DNA from: Effrenium voratum
Taxonomy: Eukaryota > Sar > Dinophyceae > Suessiales > Symbiodiniaceae
Reading direction: 5' to 3'
NCBI GenBank assembly: GCA_963377175.1
Contig: CAUJNA010000491.1
Coordinates: 1,180,072-1,244,071 of the forward strand
DNA: 64,000 nucleotides
The notes beneath the pieces were generated by a model. It made no database searches and was not told the DNA's origin. It saw only the letters and a program-made list of their open reading frames with translations. A program made the position numbers and the translations under genes. This document shows positions 20,111 through 28,730 of this stretch, piece by piece (within the stretch, counting starts at the first letter, position 1; each line of letters starts with the position of its first letter).

Positions 20111-23100
20111 CCTGATAGTGCACAGCATTGACTGAATCTGGCACTTCCTGCAAAGATCTCGAGAACGTGGATCTTTCCTTTACGTACACAGTTCCAATGT
20201 GCTTGTTCAGGAACGGATGTGAGGTCAATGGCACTGAGGATTTTGGCTTCGGAGCTGGTGCGGATGACTCTTTCTTCTTGGTGTCTGCAGAGGATCCAGG
20301 TTGCTCCTTCTGCAAGGATTCTCGCTCTTCTAGAGATAGAAGGTCAATTCCGGGTTTCCCCGGAGGGATGGTTTCATCCTTCCTGACCTTCGTCATGTTA
20401 ACCTTGATGAGTCGAGTCCCAAGATCAAGTCCTACCATTGCTCCTTCAATGGAAATGACTGTTCCTTTCAGCCATATTCCTCCTTTGCTTCCATCGGAAC
20501 GGATCTTGGATTTGTCTTCCTGCCAGTAGAATACCTTGTCCTTCACCTGAAGAGGCTTAGAACTCGTTCGGAGATTTTGAGCTAGGTCTCGTCGGATGTC
20601 TTCGGATTGACGTGCTTCTTGGAATGCTTGCTTTGACAGCTGCTTGATCTGGATAGCTGTCAGCTCTTCTTCATTCCTGTCAATCGTCAACTGCGTTGGT
20701 GTTGCGACATCAAGTTGGATGAGATCTGCTGGTCGTCTTCCGAATGCGAGCTCTAATGGTGTTACACCCCCGTAGGTGACAGTCTGATTCCTGACAGTTG
20801 CAGCGGCCTTCACCAGCTGTCTGTATGTCACCTTCTTCAGTGTTGCAGGTGCAGTTCCTGCCTTGATGGAACTTAGCATGATCTTGAGTTGTGCCTTCAG
20901 GAGTCGAACTGCTGCTTCAGCTCGATTTGGCCATGGGGTATTCGGTCCTAAGGATATCGGTGTGATGTCCAAGGACTGATAGAAATGTTCCCATGTCTCT
21001 GTCATGAAGGCTTGATCTGCGACAACTGACTTGGGCTGCAAATGGTACTGGTCAAAATAGTTCCTAAGGACAGTGATGTTCTCGACTTCCTGCGTAGTTG
21101 TCACTGTCTCTGCCGTGAGCAATGTTGTTGCTCCATCCAGGATGACAAAAACAATGATGTGTTCTCCTGTTCCAAGAGGAACTTGACAGTGATCAATGAA
21201 TGTCATGTCACCAAAGGTGTCCGCTCGAAGTCCACTTGTCTTGCTTCGTGATGGTGCATGTTTTGTCGCTTGGCAAACTTCACATTCACTTCGGACTTTG
21301 TCAAATAGTTCGAATGTTGATTTCGGCAAATGAAGTGAGCGAGTTCTAAATCGAAATTGATCTGTTGTCATGTGATGATGCTGGAGGTGGAGCTTCTTCA
21401 ACTCTTCGGGAGTTGACAATCGCTTGTGGATTCTGCCTAGGGCAAGCGGAAGCGATGTTGGTTCTTCTGAGGATGATGCAATTGGATCTGGCTCAATGGT
21501 CGACCGGCCCTTCTTGTCGATGATCCTGTCTGCTGCCGATCCTGAACCTGCTTCCTCTTCTTTAAGCGAATTGTCCGCGAAGGTGAAAATGGTCTTACCT
21601 TTCCACAGGTTGATCATTGGTTTGTTTGCCTGGGATGTAAGTCTCCAATTGTCTTCTAGGATGTCTGGATCTCCACCTACGGATGCATCAATTATTTCCG
21701 TAGTACGCTCTCGGCTGATGTTGTCAGGATCGATTGGACATTCCTTGGCTCCATTTGGTGTGAACAACGCCTTGCGGGGCGTGATGTGCACACGGATGAG
21801 CTGCTTGTTCTTCTTGTCAAGGATCCAATGGTCCTGCTTCTGAGACCCAATGATTTTAGGAGTTGCTAGGTCCTCCTTTGTCTCGGATGACTTTGCCGCA
21901 CAAACAGTTTCACTCTGGGAGAGATCCCCGGAAGGAAACTTAATGCTGTTGTCATCATCGTAGACATAGTTTGTGAGGCCTTGACGAGCAATTTCTCCAT
22001 GTGCCTTCACTCTTGCAACTCCAGCGAGGTCGACGAGTGCATGTCCTGTACCGGATACTGGAACTGCTTGACGGTTCATGCCAAAGGCCTTGCATGTGAT
22101 CTTGTCACATTGAGGTGTGTGCTCGATGGTCATGTAGAGGTTCCGCATCTGACTGATGCTGAGGAGAATCGGTACAGTTCCTTGTTCAAGGACGTCGATG
22201 TTGGTACTGCATGGAGGAGTTGTGTGATATCGAAGATGCAGGGTCCAATTTACCCTGGCTGTCTCTCCGTTTGCAAAAGTGAACTTGGTCTCGGCCGGGA
22301 TGTACTGGTAGGAGATGATGTCCTTCATTGGTTCGATGGCCTGAGTAAAACGCTGGATTGCATGCCAGCTGCCCATAGATCTGGTACATCCATTGTCCAG
22401 AATCGCATAGGTCGGATTATGCTGAGGGTTGATGACAGGCGCCATCAGCTTGGTTGCCAGAAGGCTGTGATTTGTTGTGACGGACAGATTGTGTTCTGAA
22501 ACTGTATCTGGTTGGATCAGCTTCCCGTGGATGGCCTTTTTCCCAGGATGCTCATATGCATCATGGAATGCCATTAACGCTTGTCCGGTGCTGGATGTCT
22601 CATGGGATGAGTACCAGCCATGTTCGTTCCATGTCCAGGATTGATCCCAATCTTGGTCTGTCCAACCGGCATAGGTAGGCTCTGTGGATGGTGCAGTCTG
22701 CTGGATGGCGGGCTGCTCCTCCGTCTTCTCTGAGGTGGCTGCGAACGTTTTGGACTTTCCTTTGTCATGTCCGCCCTTTCCTTTGCCATTCTCATAGGAT
22801 GGATAACCTTTGTTTCCATCATAGGGATATTGGAATTTTGACTTTCCTTTCTTTCCCTTCTTTCCTTTGCCTTTTCCCCAATATGCCTGGTCGTAGGGAT
22901 CATAGTTTTCGTTGGCCATATTGGCCTTCCCGCCAGAACCGCTTTTCCGAAAGGGTTTGAAGCCACCTCGTTGGTGACTGCCCTTTTTGTTTCCTGATTT
23001 TCCTTTTCCTTTTCTCTTCTTGAATTTGAAGTTCCGCCCCGACACTTTCCTTGCTATGAACGCATCGTTCTCCTCGAGGACCCAGAACGTCTCCTCGTCG

Positions 23101-24059
23101 TTGTTTGACATGAATCCTTCAAGTCCTTCTTCATCCTCAACCCAGAAGCCTTCTTCTCCTTCGTATTCACCTTGCTCGATGATGAAGAAAGTGTTGCTTC
23201 GGTTGCCTCCTTGAGGTCGGATGGATGGATCTTGGATCGATGTCCTCGTCGTGATGAAGAGTTCATGGTAGTGAGTCTTCAGCATCTCATAGGAGTAATT
23301 CTCTAGCGATATGTTCCTGAGTGACATTGCACTTGTCAGTCTTTCTCTCTGCTGATCTGACAATTCACTCTGGATGATGAAAAACTGCGCAATGAGATTA
23401 TCCCCGAAGGGAAATGCGTCCCGCTGTCTGTCCTGCATTCCGTTGATATACTGTCTGAGGACTGTTGGATCATCCTCATTGAGCAGGGCTGGAGGCGGTG
23501 CTCGAACACCGGCTCCTTGCTGATGTCGAGCAATTGTTCTTGCATTTGCTTCCTGTACGGACTGGCGAAATGATGGGGATTGTGCCGTAAAAATTGGCAT
23601 CAAGTCCATCCATGCTGCCTTCAGTCTCATGAGAAGAATCTCGAATTTTGATGTAAAAATGAGGAACTCTTGGTTCTGCCTTCTATGATTGAAGAAACTG
23701 AGGAGCCTGTACAGATACACGTTGGTCGCACCTTTCAAAAAGTACTTCTTCAGCGTGTTCTTGAAGTAGTTGACTCCTTCATCAGGATCTTGCAAAAGGT
23801 CATTCTGGAGGACGGCCTTGTACATGTAAGCATCTCCGGTGAGTCTGCTCTTGAGCAGAGGTCCTCGCTTGGATGCTTCCACCGTTGTGATGGTAACCCA
23901 GTCGTCCACGAGTTCTTCATACCTGAACCAGCTGACTTTTCCGTCGTACGATGGCGGCTGCTTGGCGGTCATCGATAAATTTAGTGTTTCCTCCGTATAG
24001 CCACTTGGTTTGGCCATACTTGAATAGGCTTCCATGAAACCTTCTCCATCTGATGACAT
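20088..24059 (-). CDS. element 1 Gag-protease-integrase
   Basis: 1323 codons from the ATG at 24059, 27 nt downstream of the primer binding site. Gag (residues 1 to about 330) contains TAKQPPSYDGKVSWFRYEEL and LLKSRLTGDAYMYKAVLQ; instead of a CCHC zinc knuckle it has a Lys/Gly-rich nucleic-acid-binding stretch (KRKGKGKSGNKKGSHQRGG, GKGKGKKGKKGKSKFQ). The protease is near residue 550 with ILDNGCTRSMGSW, an Asp-Asn-Gly where D[TS]G is expected. Integrase: a His/Cys zinc site near 900 (LHLQHHHMTTDQF, ECEVCQATKHAPS) and a DDE core with Asp in FIDHCQVPLG (about 951), Asp in VVADQAFM (about 1012) and Glu in NRAEAAVRLLKAQL (about 1047). The C-terminus runs into the methyltransferase-like segment, out of frame by one base. 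Confidence 0.93.
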   Translation of the reverse strand: MSSDGEGFMEAYSSMAKPSGYTEETLNLSMTAKQPPSYDGKVSWFRYEELVDDWVTITTVEASKRGPLLKSRLTGDAYMYKAVLQNDLLQDPDEGVNYFKNTLKKYFLKGATNVYLYRLLSFFNHRRQNQEFLIFTSKFEILLMRLKAAWMDLMPIFTAQSPSFRQSVQEANARTIARHQQGAGVRAPPPALLNEDDPTVLRQYINGMQDRQRDAFPFGDNLIAQFFIIQSELSDQQRERLTSAMSLRNISLENYSYEMLKTHYHELFITTRTSIQDPSIRPQGGNRSNTFFIIEQGEYEGEEGFWVEDEEGLEGFMSNNDEETFWVLEENDAFIARKVSGRNFKFKKRKGKGKSGNKKGSHQRGGFKPFRKSGSGGKANMANENYDPYDQAYWGKGKGKKGKKGKSKFQYPYDGNKGYPSYENGKGKGGHDKGKSKTFAATSEKTEEQPAIQQTAPSTEPTYAGWTDQDWDQSWTWNEHGWYSSHETSSTGQALMAFHDAYEHPGKKAIHGKLIQPDTVSEHNLSVTTNHSLLATKLMAPVINPQHNPTYAILDNGCTRSMGSWHAIQRFTQAIEPMKDIISYQYIPAETKFTFANGETARVNWTLHLRYHTTPPCSTNIDVLEQGTVPILLSISQMRNLYMTIEHTPQCDKITCKAFGMNRQAVPVSGTGHALVDLAGVARVKAHGEIARQGLTNYVYDDDNSIKFPSGDLSQSETVCAAKSSETKEDLATPKIIGSQKQDHWILDKKNKQLIRVHITPRKALFTPNGAKECPIDPDNISRERTTEIIDASVGGDPDILEDNWRLTSQANKPMINLWKGKTIFTFADNSLKEEEAGSGSAADRIIDKKGRSTIEPDPIASSSEEPTSLPLALGRIHKRLSTPEELKKLHLQHHHMTTDQFRFRTRSLHLPKSTFELFDKVRSECEVCQATKHAPSRSKTSGLRADTFGDMTFIDHCQVPLGTGEHIIVFVILDGATTLLTAETVTTTQEVENITVLRNYFDQYHLQPKSVVADQAFMTETWEHFYQSLDITPISLGPNTPWPNRAEAAVRLLKAQLKIMLSSIKAGTAPATLKKVTYRQLVKAAATVRNQTVTYGGVTPLELAFGRRPADLIQLDVATPTQLTIDRNEEELTAIQIKQLSKQAFQEARQSEDIRRDLAQNLRTSSKPLQVKDKVFYWQEDKSKIRSDGSKGGIWLKGTVISIEGAMVGLDLGTRLIKVNMTKVRKDETIPPGKPGIDLLSLEERESLQKEQPGSSADTKKKESSAPAPKPKSSVPLTSHPFLNKHIGTVYVKERSTFSRSLQEVPDSVNAVHYQVLRLGLP

Positions 24060-24086
24060 CTTCCCTTGGATCTCTGCGGAAAACCC

Positions 24087-24098
24087 GCTCCGCTACCA
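24087..24098 (-). other. element 1 primer binding site
   Basis: On the minus strand TGGTAGCGGAGC, 5 nt inside the 5' LTR. It begins TGG, the complement of a tRNA 3' CCA, and would pair with a tRNA ending GCTCCGCTACCA, close to eukaryotic initiator tRNA-Met 3' ends. The second element has the same 12 nt next to its 5' LTR. Confidence 0.75.
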
Positions 24099-24103
24099 CA
24101 AAT

Positions 24104-24384
24104 TGAGGCTCACTGCCGGGGTGCCTATCCCCGAAGGGAACTGGTACCCTTGTGGTAGTTGAGGTCGTTGATGTGGTCCCTAGATCTATTCCGGAGAGAG
24201 TCCAATATGCCAATATGGATGATTGGAGGATGGATTGTCCCTGGTGGATTGTATTGTGATATAATCCTGTAAGCGGCCTGCAAAGGTTCCTTTCTCTCAC
24301 GCGATCATGAGTGTGCTATGATACACAAAAAGGGCCTTGAGCCAAATGGTTGCAGGAGATCAATTGTGCAACAAACCAAACACA
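24104..24384 (-). repeat. 5' LTR of element 1
   Basis: 281 bp, same as 10509-10789. It should hold the promoter for the element, reading leftward. The spliced-leader-like stretch lies at 24336-24357. No TATA box is obvious, in keeping with dinoflagellate promoters. Confidence 0.93.
24336..24357 (-). promoter_or_regulatory. spliced-leader-like sequence in 5' LTR
   Basis: Same sequence as 10741-10762, about 28 nt from the 5' end of the LTR in sense orientation; reads ...ACCATTTGGCTCAAG against the leader ending ...GCCATTTTGGCTCAAG. Confidence 0.5.
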
Positions 24385-24779
24385 GGGGGGGGGGCAATTC
24401 CCCCCGGGATGATTGAAAAAGTGATGATTCAATTAAAGGCGAATCGAAAGGGTGGCGGGGGGCACCAGAGAGGAACTTGCGATGCTGAGGATGCAGGAAG
24501 CCAAGGCCAAAAACCAACTGGGAAAGCAGAGGATGCGAAAAGCCAAAGCCAGAAAGCTGCCAAAAGCCACAAAGCCAAAAAGCCAGCGGAACTGGCAATG
24601 CAGAGGATGCGAAAGAGAGGAACTGTGAATGCAGAGGATGCGAAATGAAAAGCCACAAAAGCCACAAAAACCCACGTAAAAGCCACAAAAGCCAAAAAGC
24701 CGAAAAGCCACCCACCCTGAAAAACAAAAATAATTCCTAAAAAAAAACGAAAAATCCTAAAAAAATGGCCCTCCCAGTG
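24385..24779. repeat. right flank of element 1, G-run and AAAGCCA repeats
   Basis: Begins with the right target duplication (GGGGG, 24385-24389), then GATGATTGAAAAA and GTGATGATTCAATTA blocks as on the left of the element, then an irregular AAAGCCA/AAAAGCC repeat (about 24520-24715). The long minus-strand frames here (Phe/Leu/Trp-rich) are artefacts of the repeat. Confidence 0.65.
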
Positions 24780-27350
24780 CATCTCCCGGGCCGAGCGTGC
24801 GATGGACACTCGAGTGCTGCTGCAATACGGCAAGGCATTTGCGATGTCCTGCAGCTGGCTGAAGTTGATGCCTTCAAAGAAGTCTTCGAGGCGGCACTCG
24901 AAGAGCGTGATTCGCCGCTCGGTGGGGCACAGCACCTCCAGCTTTGCGCAGGAGGCGACGTGGCATCTCCGAATCAGTTGGCAAATTCATGAGGCGACGT
25001 GCCCGCCTTGGAGACGAACTGCGCGGCGTTGACGCAATGCTGCGGCAAGGCCCCATGATCCCGCTGCTTTTTCTGCATCCGCGAGAGGCGGTGCGGCAGG
25101 TTCGCCTCCTGCCATGCAACTGCCGTGCCCAGTAATTATCCACTAGGCTTCGTTTTTGTTTGCCCCCTCAGCTCTCTCAGGTCCCTCTACCCGAGTCTAC
25201 CCTTAGCTTCCCATTCTCTCCCTGTCCGACCCGCTCGCCGTTTCCGCTCGCAGACCGAGGCGCGTGGTGGATGATCTGGGACTTGAGTTCCTGGAAGGCG
25301 CGGCGCCGGTCCTGGGACTGCGAGAAGAAGGGCAGACTGCCGGAGAGGCACTCGTACCTTTCGACGCGACATTCGCACTCCGCGCGGATAGCCACTCTCT
25401 CCTTCTCGCTTCTCATCTGACTTCTCTCTGCCAAAACAGGAAAAAGGGCGACAAAATGGCGAGCTCGAGTCGAGCGGCGTCATGACGCCAAGCGCCCAGA
25501 GGTCCGAGGCACCGCAGGCTCGGCCAAGGAACATCTCCTCAGCTTGCGCCCGAAACCGTTCTTGCATTGCGAAGGCTAGGGGCGCACGGCCTGCAACGTC
25601 TGCAACTGTGTGCAACACTCTGTAACACTCTGCAACATTCCCCCAACCATTGCAAAGTGAAGAGTTCTCTCAGTCAGCTCGCTGAGTTGCTGGTGCCATG
25701 TACTGTGGAGTGCCGCAGGCGGTGCGCAAGCCGTCGCGGCCTGACCCGAATAGCGGTACGAGTTGCAACGCCCACCCCCGTTACAGGCCCACAGGGCTCA
25801 GAATGCGGCACACGGCACACGGCCTGGCTTCTCGAGGAATACGCCCTGATACCTGCAATCGTACTCTGTCTGCTGAACGTACTCCTGGCATCTGGCTGGC
25901 ATCGGGAAGCAGAAACTTTCTCTGATTCTGAACGCTCGAGGATCCTCTGTGTCGATTGGCGTGCAGAGCCCAAAGTCCAGAAGCTTAAGGTGCCCCTGGG
26001 CCGTGAGCACCAGGTTGTCGGGCTTCAGATCGCCTTACAATGGCACGGTCTTCGCGTCTTTTTGGGAGCCCCTCAGTGGCCACATTTTTGAAGCTGCCAA
26101 GCCGCGGTGGATGAAGCCACACTGATGAATGGCATCGATGGCTTGGATGAGCTCCGCCATGTAAAACTTTGCTTCGTACATCGACAGCTTGTCCTTTTTC
26201 TCCATGTACGCAAAGAAGTCACCACCTTCAGAACCCCCTCGCCTCTCGCACTCAAATCTGCTCAACACGCGGCAACGGCCACTCTTCCATGCTGCCTTCC
26301 GTCCTTTCCGTATTTGTTTCATGCCTTCCATCCTTCCTTCCATCCTTCCTTCCTCCCTTCCTTCCTTCCCTTCTTTCCTTGTTTTCTTCTTTGTTTCTTT
26401 CTGTTTGTTGGAACGTATGTATGTATCATATTCAGTTATTCCGTTGCTTTCTTTTGTTCTGTCTGTCTTTATGTCTTGCTTTCATGTTGTTGCTTGGCTG
26501 ATTATTCCCTTCATTATGTGTTTGGTTTCTTTCTGTATTTGCTTCCTTCCTTGCTTTGCTATTGCCTTCCTTCCTTCCTTTGTTTGCTTTCTTTGCAGTA
26601 TTTGTCTCTGTCTTTCTTGTTTTCTTTCTTTCTCTTCTTTTCTTCCTTCTTTCCCTCCCTCCCTCCCTCCCTCCCTCCCTTCCTTCCTTCCTTCCTGCCT
26701 GCCTGCCTGCCTTCCTTCCTTCCTTCCTTCCTTCCGTCCTTCCTTCTCTCCTTCTCTCCTTCTCTCCTTCTCTCCTTCTCTCCTTCTCTTTTCTCTCTAT
26801 GTGTGAATGCGTGTTTTTTTTTTTAATTGTTATGTTTATGTCCTTCCTTCGTTGCGTTATTGTGCTCTTTCTTTCTTTGTTATCTGTATTCGTTTATTTC
26901 TGCATTTTTCAATTGTGTATTTTTTTATATTTCTTGTTGATTTATGTGTGTCTTCCTTTCTTTCCTTCTGTCTTTCGTTCGTTCCTTCGTTTGTTCTTTC
27001 TTCGTTATTTCTTTCCTTTCTTTTGTTATGTTTCTTTGTTTCTTTCTGTCTTCTTTGTTCGTTTCTTTTTTCCTCCCTTCCTTCCCTTGCTTGCTTTCTT
27101 CCTTTCTTTATTTTTGTTATTTATTTTGATTTCTTTCTCTCTATCTGTCTCCCTCTCTCTTGCTCTCTCTCTCTCTCTCTCTCTCCCTCTTTCTTGCTCT
27201 TTCTTGCTCTTTCTTGCTCTTTCTTTCTTTTGTTATTCCTTCCTTCCATCCCTTTCTTGCTTTATTTTCGTTTTTTCTTTCTTTCTATCTTTCTTTCTTT
27301 CGTTCTTTCTTTTCTTTCTTTCTTTCCTTTCTTTCTTTCTTTCTTTTCTT

Positions 27351-27431
<81 letters not shown>

Positions 27432-28730
27432 TTCTTCACTGGCTGCTCACGACACACTGACACGCCTTGCATGAACTCCATCACCAGATAGATGCTGGTG
27501 GAGTCTTGGAAAGTGCAGAGCAGGTCAGTGAACCACACCCCATAGCCCTTCACCATGGCGTCCCGCTCGTTGTAGGCCTCACTCACACGAGTGCGCATGT
27601 CACAGGAAACACCACATTTCCAACTGCCCTGCCAAACAGCCAAGCCGCCTTCATGTGGTTCTTGTTGCGGTAGTGCTCCTTCTTGATCTGCTTCAAGGCA
27701 TAAACCTGACTGCCCTGGTGACGCACCAAGTGCACCACTCCGAAGGAGCCTTTGCCAAGGACCCGCAGCGACTCAAAGTCCTGCGCCCGTTCGGCAAATC
27801 CATCCGGCTACGGAACCCCTGATTTGGCGGGTCCTTGATCGACCACATCCTGAGCGCGCATCTTGAATGACGCATCAGAACTAGTGACTGACTGGTGCCT
27901 GGCCTCAGGTAAGCCTGCTTCCGCTGCTTCTCCGCTGCCAGGCTCTGGTCATGAGCCAGTTGCCAGTCGCGAGGCTGCTCGAAGCGGTCCTCAGCCTGAC
28001 CTCGGCTGAGCCCAAAACTGCACAAACGCCAAAACGCACAAAATCCTGAAATGGTACCGAGTCTTTCCTTCTCATTCAATGCTTGGAGAAACTGCTATAT
28101 TTTAAATGAGACTTGGCTTTTGGCAGCAGGGCGCGTGCAGCAAAGGCCGCAAGGAATGTCGCACGCCCGTGCCACAAAGCAGGGCAAACCTTTGGTTGGC
28201 ATCGAGCTTGCATTGGGGGCAATTGAATGTGTCCCCCTATCCCGAAAAACTCACTTAAATCATAATCCCTACTACAGCCAAGCATCAAATCATGCTGGAA
28301 CCAATCAATGACTCCCAGTAAACAACCTGTCGCCAAACCTGTGGCCTTCAGCTTGCACAAATGGCCAAATGGAACTCAAGCAGCCCCAACCCCAGCACCC
28401 ACTTGCCAGCACCCATGCTCTCGACTCTCAAAAACTCTGAATGACCCATGACTCTCAAGCGACCCGTCACAAGCGCTCTCGCGTTGGCTTTCTCTTCCGA
28501 CCTTCAGATCGTCCAAGCGGCGCGCCCGAGCCTTGAGCACCTCCTCGGCCCGCGCTTCCTGTTGAAGCTCTCCGTCCAGGCGATCCTTCAGCTGCCGATG
28601 CCTGGCGCATGGCGGCGCCACTCTCCCTCGCGCGCTCGCGCACTCGCGCTCTCCTCCCCCAAAAGGCCGCCGTTTCCCCCGCGCCTGTCGAAGAACTTCT
28701 TCCTGGCCTCCCTCTGCTCCTGAAGGAAGG
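24780..28730 (-). CDS. AGC (NDR-like) protein kinase, at least 12 exons
   Basis: A Ser/Thr kinase rebuilt from phase-consistent exons: about 28730-28685 (EQREARKKFFD), 28601-28502 (coiled coil, LKDRLDGELQQEARAEEVL), 27995 to about 27905 (AEDRFEQPRDWQLAHDQSLA), about 27807-27649 (DFESLRVLGKGSFGVVHLV, VYALKQIKKE), 27577-27466 (AYNERDAMVKGYG, YLVMEFMQ), 26225-26106 (GGDFFAYMEKKDKLSMYEAK), 26033-25917 (RDLKPDNLVL, LLDFGLCTPI), 25740-25691 (ACGTPQYMAP), 25537-25479 (EMFLGRACGASDLWALGVM), 25357-25264 (YECLSGSLPFF), 25105-25007 and 24935 leftward (FECRLEDFFEGINF). The Gly-rich loop, Lys, HRDLKPDN, DFG and APE are all present. DFGLC and FFEGI point to the NDR/LATS branch of AGC kinases. Eight donors are GC, two are GT. 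The 3' end is unresolved; the last exon lies about 0.4 kb from element 1, so the C-terminal hydrophobic motif may be missing or displaced. Confidence 0.88.
26226..27465. repeat. 1.2 kb kinase intron made of a polypyrimidine tract
   Basis: Intron of the kinase gene, with a GC donor (27465-27464) and AAG acceptor (26228-26226). About 26320-27440 is almost pure C/T on the plus strand: CCTT, CTTT, CT, CCCT and CTCCTT microsatellites running into one another, so the transcript carries purines only. The Phe/Ser/Leu-rich plus-strand frames across it are not genes. A mirror-symmetric purine/pyrimidine tract of this length could form triplex (H) DNA. Confidence 0.85.

Larger units (their letters stand above)
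10509..24384 (-). mobile_element. Ty1/copia-type LTR retrotransposon (element 1), 13.9 kb
   Basis: Bounded by two 281-bp direct repeats that start TG and end CA and are flanked by GGGGG. It reads on the minus strand: 5' LTR, a 12-nt primer binding site 5 nt inside, gag-protease-integrase, a methyltransferase-like segment, RT-RNase H, a large accessory ORF, a small accessory ORF, 3' LTR. Integrase before RT is the copia order. At nearly 14 kb it is far longer than typical copia elements of 5 to 6 kb; the excess is the methyltransferase-like segment plus about 4.8 kb of accessory ORFs. The LTRs look identical base for base and the ORFs are 1323, 1146 and 1166 codons without internal stops, so insertion is recent and the element may still be active. 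Confidence 0.93.

Noticed and set aside
24429..24727. Phe/Trp/Leu-rich minus-strand ORFs resembling membrane segments.
   Set aside because: They translate the AAAGCCA repeat beside element 1; the amino-acid pattern is periodic with the repeat.
26107..27491. Long plus-strand ORFs rich in Phe, Ser and Leu.
   Set aside because: They are translations of the polypyrimidine microsatellite within the kinase intron; the kinase exons run on the other strand.
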